From assembly GCA_001794825.1 (NCBI GenBank), contig MGLK01000019.1, positions 32,657 through 96,656 of the forward strand: a DNA stretch of 64,000 nt. Direction: 5' to 3'. Under the pieces are notes generated by a model. It did not search any database and was not told the origin of the DNA. It saw only the letters and a list, made by a program, of their open reading frames with translations. The DNA is from Caulobacterales bacterium RIFCSPHIGHO2_01_FULL_70_19 (GTDB taxonomy: Bacteria > Pseudomonadota > Alphaproteobacteria > Caulobacterales > Caulobacteraceae). The position numbers and the translations under genes were made by a program. Of the stretch, positions 56,712 through 64,000 are shown piece after piece; the first letter of the stretch is position 1, and the number at the start of each line of letters is the position of its first letter.

Positions 56712-57266
56712 CTAGCGCGGCGCGCGTTTGGCGAGGATGCGCTGCAGGGTGCGGCGGTGCATACCCAGCCGACGCGCAGTCTCCGAGACGTTGTGGTCGC
56801 ACAGTTCGTAGACCCGCTGGATGTGCTCCCAGCGCACCCGGTCGGCGCTCATCGGATTGGCGGGCGGCTCCGGCGCCTCGCCGGTGGCCAGCAGGGCCTT
56901 GACCACGTCGTCGGCGTCGGCCGGCTTCTGCAGGTAGTCGACCGCGCCGGCCTTGACCGCCGCCACAGCCGTGGCGATGGCCCCGTAGCCGGTGAGCATG
57001 ACGATGCGGGCGTCCTCGCGGCGGTCGCGGATCGCCTCGACGACCTTGAGGCCGTTGCCGTCCTCCAGCCGCATGTCCAGCACGGCGAAGGCCGGGGCCG
57101 AGGTCCTCAGCGCCTCGTTCGCCTCCGCAACGGAGGCGGCGGTGGTGACCTGGAATCCCCGGCTCTCCAGCGCGCGGCCCATGCGGGTGCGCAGGGCGTT
57201 GTCGTCGTCGAGCAGCAGGAGGGTCTTGTCCTCCAGGGCGGCGATCCGGGCTTCGGTGTCGGTCAT
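56712..57266 (-). CDS. regA: Redox response regulator RegA/PrrA/ActR
   Basis: A 184-residue regulator: receiver domain (acidic pair LLLDDDNAL, phospho-acceptor Asp64 in AVLDMRLEDG, Lys114 in YLQKP), a proline linker and a C-terminal Fis-like HTH in which RVYELCDHNVSETARRLGMH followed by RRTLQRILAKR is nearly identical across RegA/PrrA/ActR proteins. These factors activate respiratory, CO2- and energy-metabolism genes in response to redox state. It follows regB by 42 bases. Confidence 0.97.
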   Translation of the reverse strand: MTDTEARIAALEDKTLLLLDDDNALRTRMGRALESRGFQVTTAASVAEANEALRTSAPAFAVLDMRLEDGNGLKVVEAIRDRREDARIVMLTGYGAIATAVAAVKAGAVDYLQKPADADDVVKALLATGEAPEPPANPMSADRVRWEHIQRVYELCDHNVSETARRLGMHRRTLQRILAKRAPR

Positions 57267-57308
57267 ATCGTTCTCCGTACGCTCAAGTCGGCAACCACGG
57301 GCCGGGCG

Positions 57309-58820
57309 TCAAGGTTCAGTACGCAGAGGCGTGGCCGTTGGACCGGGAACCTCCAGCGCCGGCCGCGGCCACCGCACCGCCACCCGCGCCCCCTTCGGCT
57401 GTCCGCGGCCGCCGTCGCCGGCGCCGACGGAAACGCGGCCGCCGGTGCGCTCCAGCAGGGTCCGGGCGATGAAGAAGCCCAGCCCCATGCCGCCCTGGCT
57501 CGGCGCGATGGCCGCCGGCTCGGGCGCCGGCGCGGCCTTGCGGCCCTTGCGACCGGGCGCGGCGGCGGCGGCGGCCACCGAGGCGGCGATCTGGGCGGCC
57601 AGCGCGCGGCGCGCCTTGCCCTGCGGCCGGCTGGTCACATAGGGCTCGCCCAGCCGGGGCAGGATGTCGGCCGGGAAGCCGGGGCCGTCGTCGACCACCT
57701 CGATCTCGATGAAGCCCGCGTCCACCAGCCCGCGCACCCGCACCTGGCTGTTGGCGAAGTCGGCGGCGTTCTCGACCAGGGTGGACAGGCCGTGGATCAC
57801 CTCCGGCAGCCGCCGCACGCGCGGCTCGGGCGCCCCCGAGGCGGTGCGCACCGACACCTCGAAGTCGAGATCGAACCCGCGATGCGGCTCGACCACCTCC
57901 TCCAGCAGAGCCTTCAGCCCGACTTCGGCGAAGGCGATGCCGCCTTCGTCCGGCTGCTGCGACAGGCGCTTGAGGATGTCCCTGCAACGCTCGGCCTGCT
58001 GCAGGATCAGGGCCGCGTCCTCGGCGGCGCGGCCGTCGCGGGCGGATTCGCGCAACAGCTCGCGCGCCACCACCTGGATGGTCGCCAGCGGCGTGCCCAG
58101 CTCGTGCGCCGCCGCCGCCGCCAGCCCGCCCAGGGCCGCCATGCGCTGCTCGCGCTGCAGCACGTCCTGGGTGGTGGCCAGGGCCAGCTCCAGCTTCTCG
58201 GCGTCGGCCGCGACCCGCCAGGCGTAGGCCGAGGTGAAGACCACGCCGGTGGTCAGGGCCAGGCCGGCCCCGAAGCGGTACAGCGGCGGCAGGTCGATCT
58301 CGGTCCCCGACTGCCACGGCAGCGGCAGGGCGAAGAAGAACAGGGCGACGGTCGCCGCCAGCACCAGCAGTCCCATCAGCACGGCCTGCCGCGCCGGCAG
58401 CGACGCCGCCGCGACGGTCACCGGGGCGACCAGCAGGATGCAGAACGGGTTCTGCAGGCCGCCGGTCAGGGCCAGCAGCACCGACAGCTGCAGGATGTCG
58501 AAGCCGAGGTGGGCGGCGGTCAGCGCCCCGTCGGCCGTCGCCCCCTCGGTCCGGCGCAGGCGGGCGGTGGCGTTCAGGTTCATCGCCACGCTGGCGGCGA
58601 CGGCGGCCAGACAGCCCCACAGCGGCAGGTCGAAGTGGAACCAGGCGGTTGCGATCAGGATGGTGGCGCTCTGACCGGCGATGGCCATCCAGCGCAGGAT
58701 GACCAGGGTGCGCAGGCTCAGGCCGCGGCTGCGGCGGGGCAGGTTGCGCCAGCCGGCGAACCGCCCCCCTTCGGGCGGGTCCCCGACCTGCGGCGATGGA
58801 TGATCTTCTGCGAGGCTCAC
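57309..58820 (-). CDS. regB: Redox sensor histidine kinase RegB/PrrB
   Basis: A 503-residue kinase with six membrane helices in the first 205 residues, including the quinone-binding GGLQNPF (120-126). The H-box is AAAHELGTPLATIQVV (His239) and QQAERCRDILKRLS holds Cys279, equivalent to the redox-active cysteine of RegB. The HATPase domain has NAADFANSQVRV, DDGPGFPADIL and GGMGLGFFIARTLLERTGG (in pieces). The start is GTG. It is divergent from senC, with 53 bases between, and precedes regA, the classical reg/prr locus. Confidence 0.97.
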   Translation of the reverse strand: MSLAEDHPSPQVGDPPEGGRFAGWRNLPRRSRGLSLRTLVILRWMAIAGQSATILIATAWFHFDLPLWGCLAAVAASVAMNLNATARLRRTEGATADGALTAAHLGFDILQLSVLLALTGGLQNPFCILLVAPVTVAAASLPARQAVLMGLLVLAATVALFFFALPLPWQSGTEIDLPPLYRFGAGLALTTGVVFTSAYAWRVAADAEKLELALATTQDVLQREQRMAALGGLAAAAAHELGTPLATIQVVARELLRESARDGRAAEDAALILQQAERCRDILKRLSQQPDEGGIAFAEVGLKALLEEVVEPHRGFDLDFEVSVRTASGAPEPRVRRLPEVIHGLSTLVENAADFANSQVRVRGLVDAGFIEIEVVDDGPGFPADILPRLGEPYVTSRPQGKARRALAAQIAASVAAAAAAPGRKGRKAAPAPEPAAIAPSQGGMGLGFFIARTLLERTGGRVSVGAGDGGRGQPKGARVAVRWPRPALEVPGPTATPLRTEP

Positions 58821-58873
58821 AGCTCTTCTATAGACGCGTTCGTCCGCAAGGGGACGTTTCCGAAAGAGCCGCG

Positions 58874-59509
58874 ATGCCGCGCCGTTCCATCCTGCTGTTC
58901 GCGGCCGCCTGCCTGGTGGTGGCGGCGGCGCTCGCGGTCGTCACCGTGATCGTGGTCCAGCGGGCCGACGACGGCCGGGCCGCCTACGGGACGGGCGCCG
59001 AGGTCGCCTCGACCGGACAGCCGCAGCTGGGCGGCCCGTTCCGGCTGGTCGACCAGGACGGCCGGACGGTCGACCAGTCCCTGCTGGAAGGGAAGTGGTC
59101 GCTGGTCTTCTTCGGCTTCACTTATTGCCCCGACTACTGTCCCACGACCCTGACCATGCTGGAGGCGACGAAGCGGCGGCTGGGCGACCGCGCCGACGAT
59201 CTGCAGATCGTCTTCATCACCGTCGATCCGGAACGGGACAGCCCGCAGGCGCTGAAGGACTATCTGTCGTCCGACGGTTTCCCCGAGGGGGTGATCGGCC
59301 TGACCGGGACGCCGCAGCAGATCGCCGACGTCGCCCGCGCCTACGGCGCGCCGTACGAGAAGGTCGGCGAGGGCGAGGGCTACACCATGAATCACGGGCT
59401 GACGATCTACCTGATGGGCCCGGACGGCCGCTTCCGCGCCCCCCTGGGCCACGATCTCGGGCCGGAACGCGCGGCGGGGGTGATCGAGCGGGTGATGGCG
59501 CGCGGCTGA
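58874..59509 (+). CDS. senC: SCO1/SenC/PrrC copper-binding protein
   Basis: A 211-residue SCO-family protein, anchored by one N-terminal helix (about 5-29). The copper ligands are Cys85 and Cys89 in TYCPDYCP and His174 in TMNHGL, within a thioredoxin fold. It delivers copper to cytochrome c oxidase and is encoded at the reg/prr locus in many alphaproteobacteria, where it may influence RegB. The start at 58874 is the first methionine before the membrane anchor. It shares a 53-base divergent promoter with regB. Confidence 0.96.
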   Translation: MPRRSILLFAAACLVVAAALAVVTVIVVQRADDGRAAYGTGAEVASTGQPQLGGPFRLVDQDGRTVDQSLLEGKWSLVFFGFTYCPDYCPTTLTMLEATKRRLGDRADDLQIVFITVDPERDSPQALKDYLSSDGFPEGVIGLTGTPQQIADVARAYGAPYEKVGEGEGYTMNHGLTIYLMGPDGRFRAPLGHDLGPERAAGVIERVMARG

Positions 59510-59606
59510 GCGGCTTCACGTTCCGCTCATCGCCGATAATCCTTTTGCAGCGCGGCGCGTTCTATGCTGCCTTGCCGCATAAGGCGGGGGCCGTTCCAGG
59601 ACACGC

Positions 59607-60887
59607 ATGCTTTATACGCTTCACGAGCTCGCCTACGCCTCGGCGGCTCCCTTCCGGATCGGGGCGCAGCTGGCCCGCGACTTCTGGACCCATCCGTTCA
59701 ATCCGGCGGCGGAGACGGCCCTGGGCCGCACCGCCTTCGCCTCGGCCGAGCTGTTCGAGAGCGTCACCCGCCGCTACGGCAAGCCGGCCTGGGGGCTGGA
59801 GACCATCGAGATCGAGGGGCGCAAGGTCCGCACGACGGAGCAGGTCATCTGGTCCTCCCCGTGGTGCCGGCTGGTGCGCTTCGCCCGCCACCTGGGCGAC
59901 CTGAAGCGGGCGGGCAAGCCGACCGTCGCGCCCGCCGTGCTGATCGTCGCGCCGCTGTCGGGCCACTACGCCACCCTGCTGCGCGGCACGGTCGAGACCT
60001 TCCTGCAGGACCACGACGTCTACGTCACCGACTGGTCCAACGCCCGGCAGGTGCCGATGCTGGAGGGGCGCTTCGACTTCTCCGACTACATCGACCACGT
60101 CCGCACCATGCTGGCCCAGATCGGGCCGCGCGCGCACGTGGTCGGGGTCTGCCAGCCGGGGCCGCCGGTGCTGGCCGCCTGCGCCCTGATGGCCGAGGAC
60201 GACGATCCGAACCGCCCGGCCTCGATGACCTTCATGGGCTCGCCGATCGACGCCCGCCTGTCGCCGACGGTGATCAACGGCCTGGCCGAGGAGAAGCCCT
60301 TCACCTGGTTCCGGTCGAACATGATCCACACCGTGCCGTGGCCCTATCCGGGGTTCGGACGGCGGGTCTATCCGGGCTTCGTGCAGCTCTACAGCTTCAT
60401 GTCGATGAACGAGGAGCGCCACGTCGACGCCCACCACGAGTATTTCCAGCACCTCGTCAACGGCGACGGAGACGGGGTCGAGAAGCACGAGGCCTTCTAC
60501 AACGAATACCTCTCCGTGCTGGACCTGACCGAGGAGTTCTATCTCCAGACCATCGACATCGTCTTCCAGCAGCACCTGTTGCCGCGCGGGCTGCTGGAGC
60601 ACCGCGGGCGACGCGTCGACCTGACGAAGGTCACGGACATCGGGCTCATGACGGTCGAGGGCGAGAAGGACGACATCTCCGGCGTCGGCCAGACCCAGGC
60701 GGCCCACACCCTGTGTTCGAACATTCCCGACGACCGGCGCGTGCTCTGGGTCCAGCCGGACGTGGGCCACTACGGCGTGTTCAACGGCCGCCGCTTCCGT
60801 GACGAGATCTATCCCCGCACGCGCGACTTCATCGCCCGCAACGAGGCCCTGAGTGTCCTACCGGAACGGCCAGCGGCTGCCGCCTGA
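59607..60887 (+). CDS. phaZ: Intracellular polyhydroxyalkanoate depolymerase
   Basis: A 426-residue alpha/beta hydrolase of the intracellular PHA/PHB depolymerase type. The nucleophile is a cysteine in GVCQPGPPVLA (Cys182), as in Ralstonia PhaZ1, rather than a serine. The N-terminal LYTLHELAYASAAPFR segment and DVYVTDWSNARQVP are typical. It breaks down storage granules into hydroxyalkanoate monomers. No pha synthesis genes lie in the window. The stop overlaps the following metallopeptidase gene by 35 bases. Confidence 0.93.
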   Translation: MLYTLHELAYASAAPFRIGAQLARDFWTHPFNPAAETALGRTAFASAELFESVTRRYGKPAWGLETIEIEGRKVRTTEQVIWSSPWCRLVRFARHLGDLKRAGKPTVAPAVLIVAPLSGHYATLLRGTVETFLQDHDVYVTDWSNARQVPMLEGRFDFSDYIDHVRTMLAQIGPRAHVVGVCQPGPPVLAACALMAEDDDPNRPASMTFMGSPIDARLSPTVINGLAEEKPFTWFRSNMIHTVPWPYPGFGRRVYPGFVQLYSFMSMNEERHVDAHHEYFQHLVNGDGDGVEKHEAFYNEYLSVLDLTEEFYLQTIDIVFQQHLLPRGLLEHRGRRVDLTKVTDIGLMTVEGEKDDISGVGQTQAAHTLCSNIPDDRRVLWVQPDVGHYGVFNGRRFRDEIYPRTRDFIARNEALSVLPERPAAAA

Positions 60888-61569
60888 GGCGCTGGGCGTC
60901 CCCGCCCGACTGTCGGTCAATCCGCGCGCCCGCCGGCTGTCGATCCGCATCGACGGCCGCGCCGGCGAGGCGGTGCTGGTGGCGCCGTCCGAGCGCAAGC
61001 TGGGCGACGTCGTCGCCTTCGCGCGCGGCAAGGCCGGGTGGATGCGTCAGAGACTCGCCGCCCGTCCGGAGAGCGCGCCGCTCGCGCCCGACGCCGTCGT
61101 GCCCGTGTTCGGCCGGCCCACCCGGCTGGCGGCCGCCGGCGGCGCCGGGGCGGCCCGGCTGGTGGAGTGCGAGGCGGGGCCGGTGATCGTTTCCGGCGGC
61201 GAGGGCGAGGCCTATGCGCGGCGGGTCGAGAACCTGCTCAAACGGCTGGCGCGGCAGGTGCTGGTCGAGCGCACCGAGCACCATCTGCGCACCCTGGGCC
61301 AGCGGCCGGTAAAGGTGTCGATCACCGACGCGCGCTCGCGCTGGGGCTCGTGCAGCCCGCACAACCGGACCATCCGCTACAGCTGGCGGGTGATCATGGC
61401 CCCGCCGGCCGTGGCCGACTACCTGGCGGCGCACGAAGTCGCCCACCTGGTCCACGCCGACCACAGCCCGGCCTACTGGGCGGTGGTCGAGCGCCTCGTC
61501 GGCGACCATCGGCCGTTCCGCAGATGGCTTCGCGAGCACGGCGCGGCGCTTCACGCGGTGGGGCGCTAG
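60853..61569 (+). CDS. YgjP/DUF45-type metallopeptidase
   Basis: A 238-residue protein of the YgjP family (M48-like SprT/wss fold, PF01863): zinc motif HEVAH (194-198) followed by HADHSPAYW with His204 as third ligand, and the preceding ITDARSRWGSCSPHNRTIRYSWR (in pieces), a strong family signature. E. coli YgjP has been called a UTP pyrophosphatase; peptidase activity is untested. The start is GTG at 60853, inside the end of phaZ, so the genes are co-translated. Confidence 0.9.
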   Translation: MSYRNGQRLPPEALGVPARLSVNPRARRLSIRIDGRAGEAVLVAPSERKLGDVVAFARGKAGWMRQRLAARPESAPLAPDAVVPVFGRPTRLAAAGGAGAARLVECEAGPVIVSGGEGEAYARRVENLLKRLARQVLVERTEHHLRTLGQRPVKVSITDARSRWGSCSPHNRTIRYSWRVIMAPPAVADYLAAHEVAHLVHADHSPAYWAVVERLVGDHRPFRRWLREHGAALHAVGR

Positions 61570-61713
61570 GGGAGCGCCGCTGCCGGCCGGAACGGGCGAA
61601 GGCCCGGGCGGCGACGGGGTCTCGGCGGGGAGTGTATCGACTGTCGCCGACGTCCTCCTCGTCCACCCGCGGCGTCGCTCTTGTCCACCGTGGAATATCC
61701 ACCCGTTCCGGGA

Positions 61714-63828
61714 TCAGAAGAACAGCGGCTCCGGCTTCTTCTCCGGCGGCGGAGCGGGCTCCGGGCGGGGCTCCTCCCGCCGCGGCTGTTGCGGCTGGGG
61801 CTGGGTCGGACGCACGACCGGCTGATCCTCACGCCGGGCCCCCGGATCGCGCGGCAGCGGCCCCGGCTCCGGCATCGGCTCATCCAGCGGATCGGCGGCG
61901 GGGGGGCTGTCGCCGAACAGGTCGCCGATCTGGCCGAGCAGGCTTTCCACGGGATCGGGCGGGCGCCAGCCTTCGGGCATGGGCGGCCCGGCCGGGATGT
62001 CCGGCGCGTTCAGGCGCGGCAGGGCGGCCTGCATGAAGGCCTTCCAGATCGCGGCCGGCGACGAACCGCCGGTGACGCCGCGCATCGGGGTGTTGTCGTC
62101 CTTGCCGACCCAGACGGCGGTGACGAAGCCGCCGGTGTAGCCGACGAACCAGGCGTCCTTGTAGTCCGAGGTGGTGCCGGTCTTGCCCGCCAGGTCGCGC
62201 CCGGCGATGGCGGCCGAGCGGCCGGTGCCGCCGGTCATGACGCCGCGCAGCATCTGGTTCTGGTAGTAGAGGAAGGGGTTGGTGATCGCCTGCACCGGCG
62301 CGCCGGCGCGGTTGGAGCGCTGGTAGATCACCCGGCCCTGCGGCGTCCGGATGCGGGTGATGCCGTGGGCCTGCACCCGCTTCCCGCCGTTGGCGAAGGC
62401 GTCGTACGCCTGCGCCATCTCCAGCGGCGACACCTCCACCGCGCCCAGCGCCATGGCCGGCTCCAGGCCGATCCGGCTGGTGATGCCCAGCCGCCGGGCG
62501 GTGCGGGCGACGTTGTCGCGACCGACCTGGTCGGCGAGACCGGCCGCCACGGTGTTGATCGACTGCGCCACCGCCTGCGACAGGGGCATCTCGCCCCGGA
62601 AATCGTTGGTGTAATTCCGCGGCGACCAGTTGCCGATCCGGATCGGGGCGTCGTTGACCCGCGTCTCGGGCGTGTAGCCGCTCTCCAGCGCCGTCAGGTA
62701 GACGAACGGCTTGAAGGCCGAGCCGGCCTGGCGGCGGGCGTCGACGGCGCGGTTGAACTGGCTGTCGGCGTAGGAGGCGCCGCCGATCATCGCCCGCACC
62801 CGGCCCTCGCCGTCCAGCGCCACCAGCGCCGCCTGCTGCACCCCGCGCGACTCGTCCCGGTCGAGGATGCGCCGCACCGCCCGCTCGGCCTGGGTCTGCA
62901 GGGTCAGGTCCAGGGTCGTCTCGACGATCATGTCCTCGGTCGGCTCGCCCACCAGCTCCCGGATCTGCTTGTCGAGCCAGTCGACGAAGTACTGGGCGTG
63001 CTGGGTGGCCAGGGTCCGCGAGACGCGCACGGGGGCGGTGACCGCCTCGGCCCGCTGTTCCGGCGTAATCACGCCGGCCTCGACCATCTCGTCGAGCACC
63101 ACGGTGGCGCGGGCGGCGGCGCGCTCGCTCTCCGACACCGGCGAGTAGCGCGACGGGGCCTTCAGCAGGCCGGCCAGCAGGGCCGCCTCGCCGACGGTCA
63201 GGTCCTTGGCGCCCTTGTCGAAATAGCGCTGCGAGGCCGCCTCGATGCCGTAGGCGCCGGCGCCGAAATAGACCCGGTTCAGATAGAGGGCGAGGATCTC
63301 CTCCTTGGAGAACTTCATCTCCAGCCACACGGCCAGCATCAGCTCCTGAACCTTGCGCTTCAGGTTCTGGTCCGGGCTGAGGAAGAGGTTCTTGGCCAGC
63401 TGCTGGGTCAGGGTCGAGCCGCCCTGCACCACCCGTCCGGCGCGCATGTTGGCGACGATGGCCCGGCTCATGCCGACCGGATCGAAGCCGGGATGATAGT
63501 AGAAGCGCCGGTCCTCGATGGCGATGAAGGCGGCCGGGACATAGTCCGGCAGGGCTTCCAGGTCGGCCGGCGGGGCCTGCTGCGTGCCGCGCACGGCGAT
63601 CAGCGCCCCGTTGCGGTCGAGGTAGGTGATCGAGGGCTGCCGGTCGACGTTGTAGAGGGTCGAGGTGTCGGGCAGGTCGCGCGCGAACACGGCGAAGAAG
63701 ACGACCAGGAAGATCAGGCCCCAGACGGCCAGCACCGCGCTCCAGTAGAGCAGGCGCTGCAGCGGCGTGCGCGCCGCCTTTCCGTCGCCGCCCGAGCCGC
63801 GACCGAACCTGAACCCGGAACCCGCCAT
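61714..63828 (-). CDS. Class A penicillin-binding protein (PBP1A-like transglycosylase/transpeptidase)
   Basis: A 704-residue bifunctional peptidoglycan synthase. A membrane anchor (about 29-48) is followed by a GT51 domain with the catalytic glutamate in AIEDRRFYYHPG (Glu105) and QGGSTLTQQLAKN, and a transpeptidase domain with the active-site serine in RQAGSAFKPF (Ser370), SIN (423-425) and KTGTT (549-553). The last 90 residues are Pro/Glu-rich (PQPQPQQPRREEPRPEP-like) and disordered. It polymerises and crosslinks cell wall. A separate, divergent or tandem partner is not visible. Confidence 0.96.
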   Translation of the reverse strand: MAGSGFRFGRGSGGDGKAARTPLQRLLYWSAVLAVWGLIFLVVFFAVFARDLPDTSTLYNVDRQPSITYLDRNGALIAVRGTQQAPPADLEALPDYVPAAFIAIEDRRFYYHPGFDPVGMSRAIVANMRAGRVVQGGSTLTQQLAKNLFLSPDQNLKRKVQELMLAVWLEMKFSKEEILALYLNRVYFGAGAYGIEAASQRYFDKGAKDLTVGEAALLAGLLKAPSRYSPVSESERAAARATVVLDEMVEAGVITPEQRAEAVTAPVRVSRTLATQHAQYFVDWLDKQIRELVGEPTEDMIVETTLDLTLQTQAERAVRRILDRDESRGVQQAALVALDGEGRVRAMIGGASYADSQFNRAVDARRQAGSAFKPFVYLTALESGYTPETRVNDAPIRIGNWSPRNYTNDFRGEMPLSQAVAQSINTVAAGLADQVGRDNVARTARRLGITSRIGLEPAMALGAVEVSPLEMAQAYDAFANGGKRVQAHGITRIRTPQGRVIYQRSNRAGAPVQAITNPFLYYQNQMLRGVMTGGTGRSAAIAGRDLAGKTGTTSDYKDAWFVGYTGGFVTAVWVGKDDNTPMRGVTGGSSPAAIWKAFMQAALPRLNAPDIPAGPPMPEGWRPPDPVESLLGQIGDLFGDSPPAADPLDEPMPEPGPLPRDPGARREDQPVVRPTQPQPQQPRREEPRPEPAPPPEKKPEPLFF

Positions 63829-63946
63829 CGAAACCTCATCAAGCCTGCCGGCGGTCTTAGCCGGTCAAGCTGCCGACGGAAACGCCCCCGCGTCTCTCAC
63901 GCGACCGTGAAGGACGTTTCCGCCGAAACGATGGCCCGGACGCCCC

Positions 63947-64000
63947 CTATTCTAAAAACGCGTTCACCTCGGCGGCGAATACCGCGGGCTGGTCCAGCAT
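63947..64000 (-). CDS. 3' end of a gene, probably alpha/beta hydrolase
   Basis: The last 54 bases code on the minus strand for MLDQPAVFAAEVNAFLE and a TAG stop. This is the typical ending of an alpha/beta hydrolase, where a catalytic histidine followed by 'MLDQP-x-x-F-x-x-x-V-x-x-FL' closes the protein. Only the C-terminus lies in the window; the gene starts beyond 64000. The downstream spacer to the penicillin-binding protein start is 118 bases and holds no terminator with a T tract. Confidence 0.65.
   Translation of the reverse strand: MLDQPAVFAAEVNAFLE

Overview
This is a chromosomal window from a very GC-rich alphaproteobacterium, almost certainly Caulobacterales and most likely Brevundimonas or a close relative. 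The inference rests on codon use, on alphaproteobacterial families (DUF2794, EipA/DUF1134, DUF6356, RegA/RegB-SenC), on a UDP-sulfoquinovose synthase (sulfoquinovosyl lipids are reported in Brevundimonas), and on the dense, partly overlapping gene layout. No rRNA, tRNA, phage, insertion sequence or CRISPR array was found. It reads as core genome with small accessory insertions.

Layout. 1-5.4 kb: small stress membrane protein, XRE regulator, HisN-like phosphatase, an alpha/beta hydrolase, two related exported methyltransferase-like proteins and a small heat-shock protein whose leader looks like a ROSE RNA thermometer. 5.4-8 kb: two coupled pentapeptide-repeat proteins. 8-19.4 kb: a RibD-like deaminase and phosphoglycerate mutase, then mainly sugar-nucleotide genes (phosphomanno/glucomutase, glmM, glmS, galU, a GT9 glycosyltransferase) with small membrane and lipoprotein genes between them. 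19.5-26.6 kb: translation genes infC, rpmI, rplT, pheS and pheT. An MFS transporter separates infC from rpmI, and two paralogous small proteins of unknown function sit between pheS and pheT.

26.6-42.3 kb: S41 peptidase, EipA, a methyltransferase, a sugar-nucleotide branch (SQD1 and an SDR), GNAT and ThpR, a Bax-inhibitor-1 protein, DUF2794, a candidate structured RNA, a response regulator-histidine kinase-HtrA protease operon, a DUF3313 lipoprotein, and glutaryl-CoA dehydrogenase near a class III CoA-transferase. 42.3-51.3 kb: the TCA block sucC-sucD-sucA-sucB on the minus strand. Two different VapBC-type toxin-antitoxin modules lie here, one wedged between sucC and sucD and one just after sucB, each with a clear palindromic operator.

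51.3-64 kb: an MFS transporter, a TonB-dependent receptor with a divergent TetR regulator, the redox regulon regulators regA and regB with divergent senC, a PHA depolymerase, a YgjP-type metallopeptidase, a class A penicillin-binding protein, and the 3' end of a further gene that looks like an alpha/beta hydrolase.

The items most worth follow-up are the toxin-antitoxin insertion that splits sucC and sucD, the paralogous pair inside the pheST operon, the ROSE-like thermometer, the 6S-like rod-shaped RNA at about 34.24-34.41 kb, and the probable AUU start of infC.
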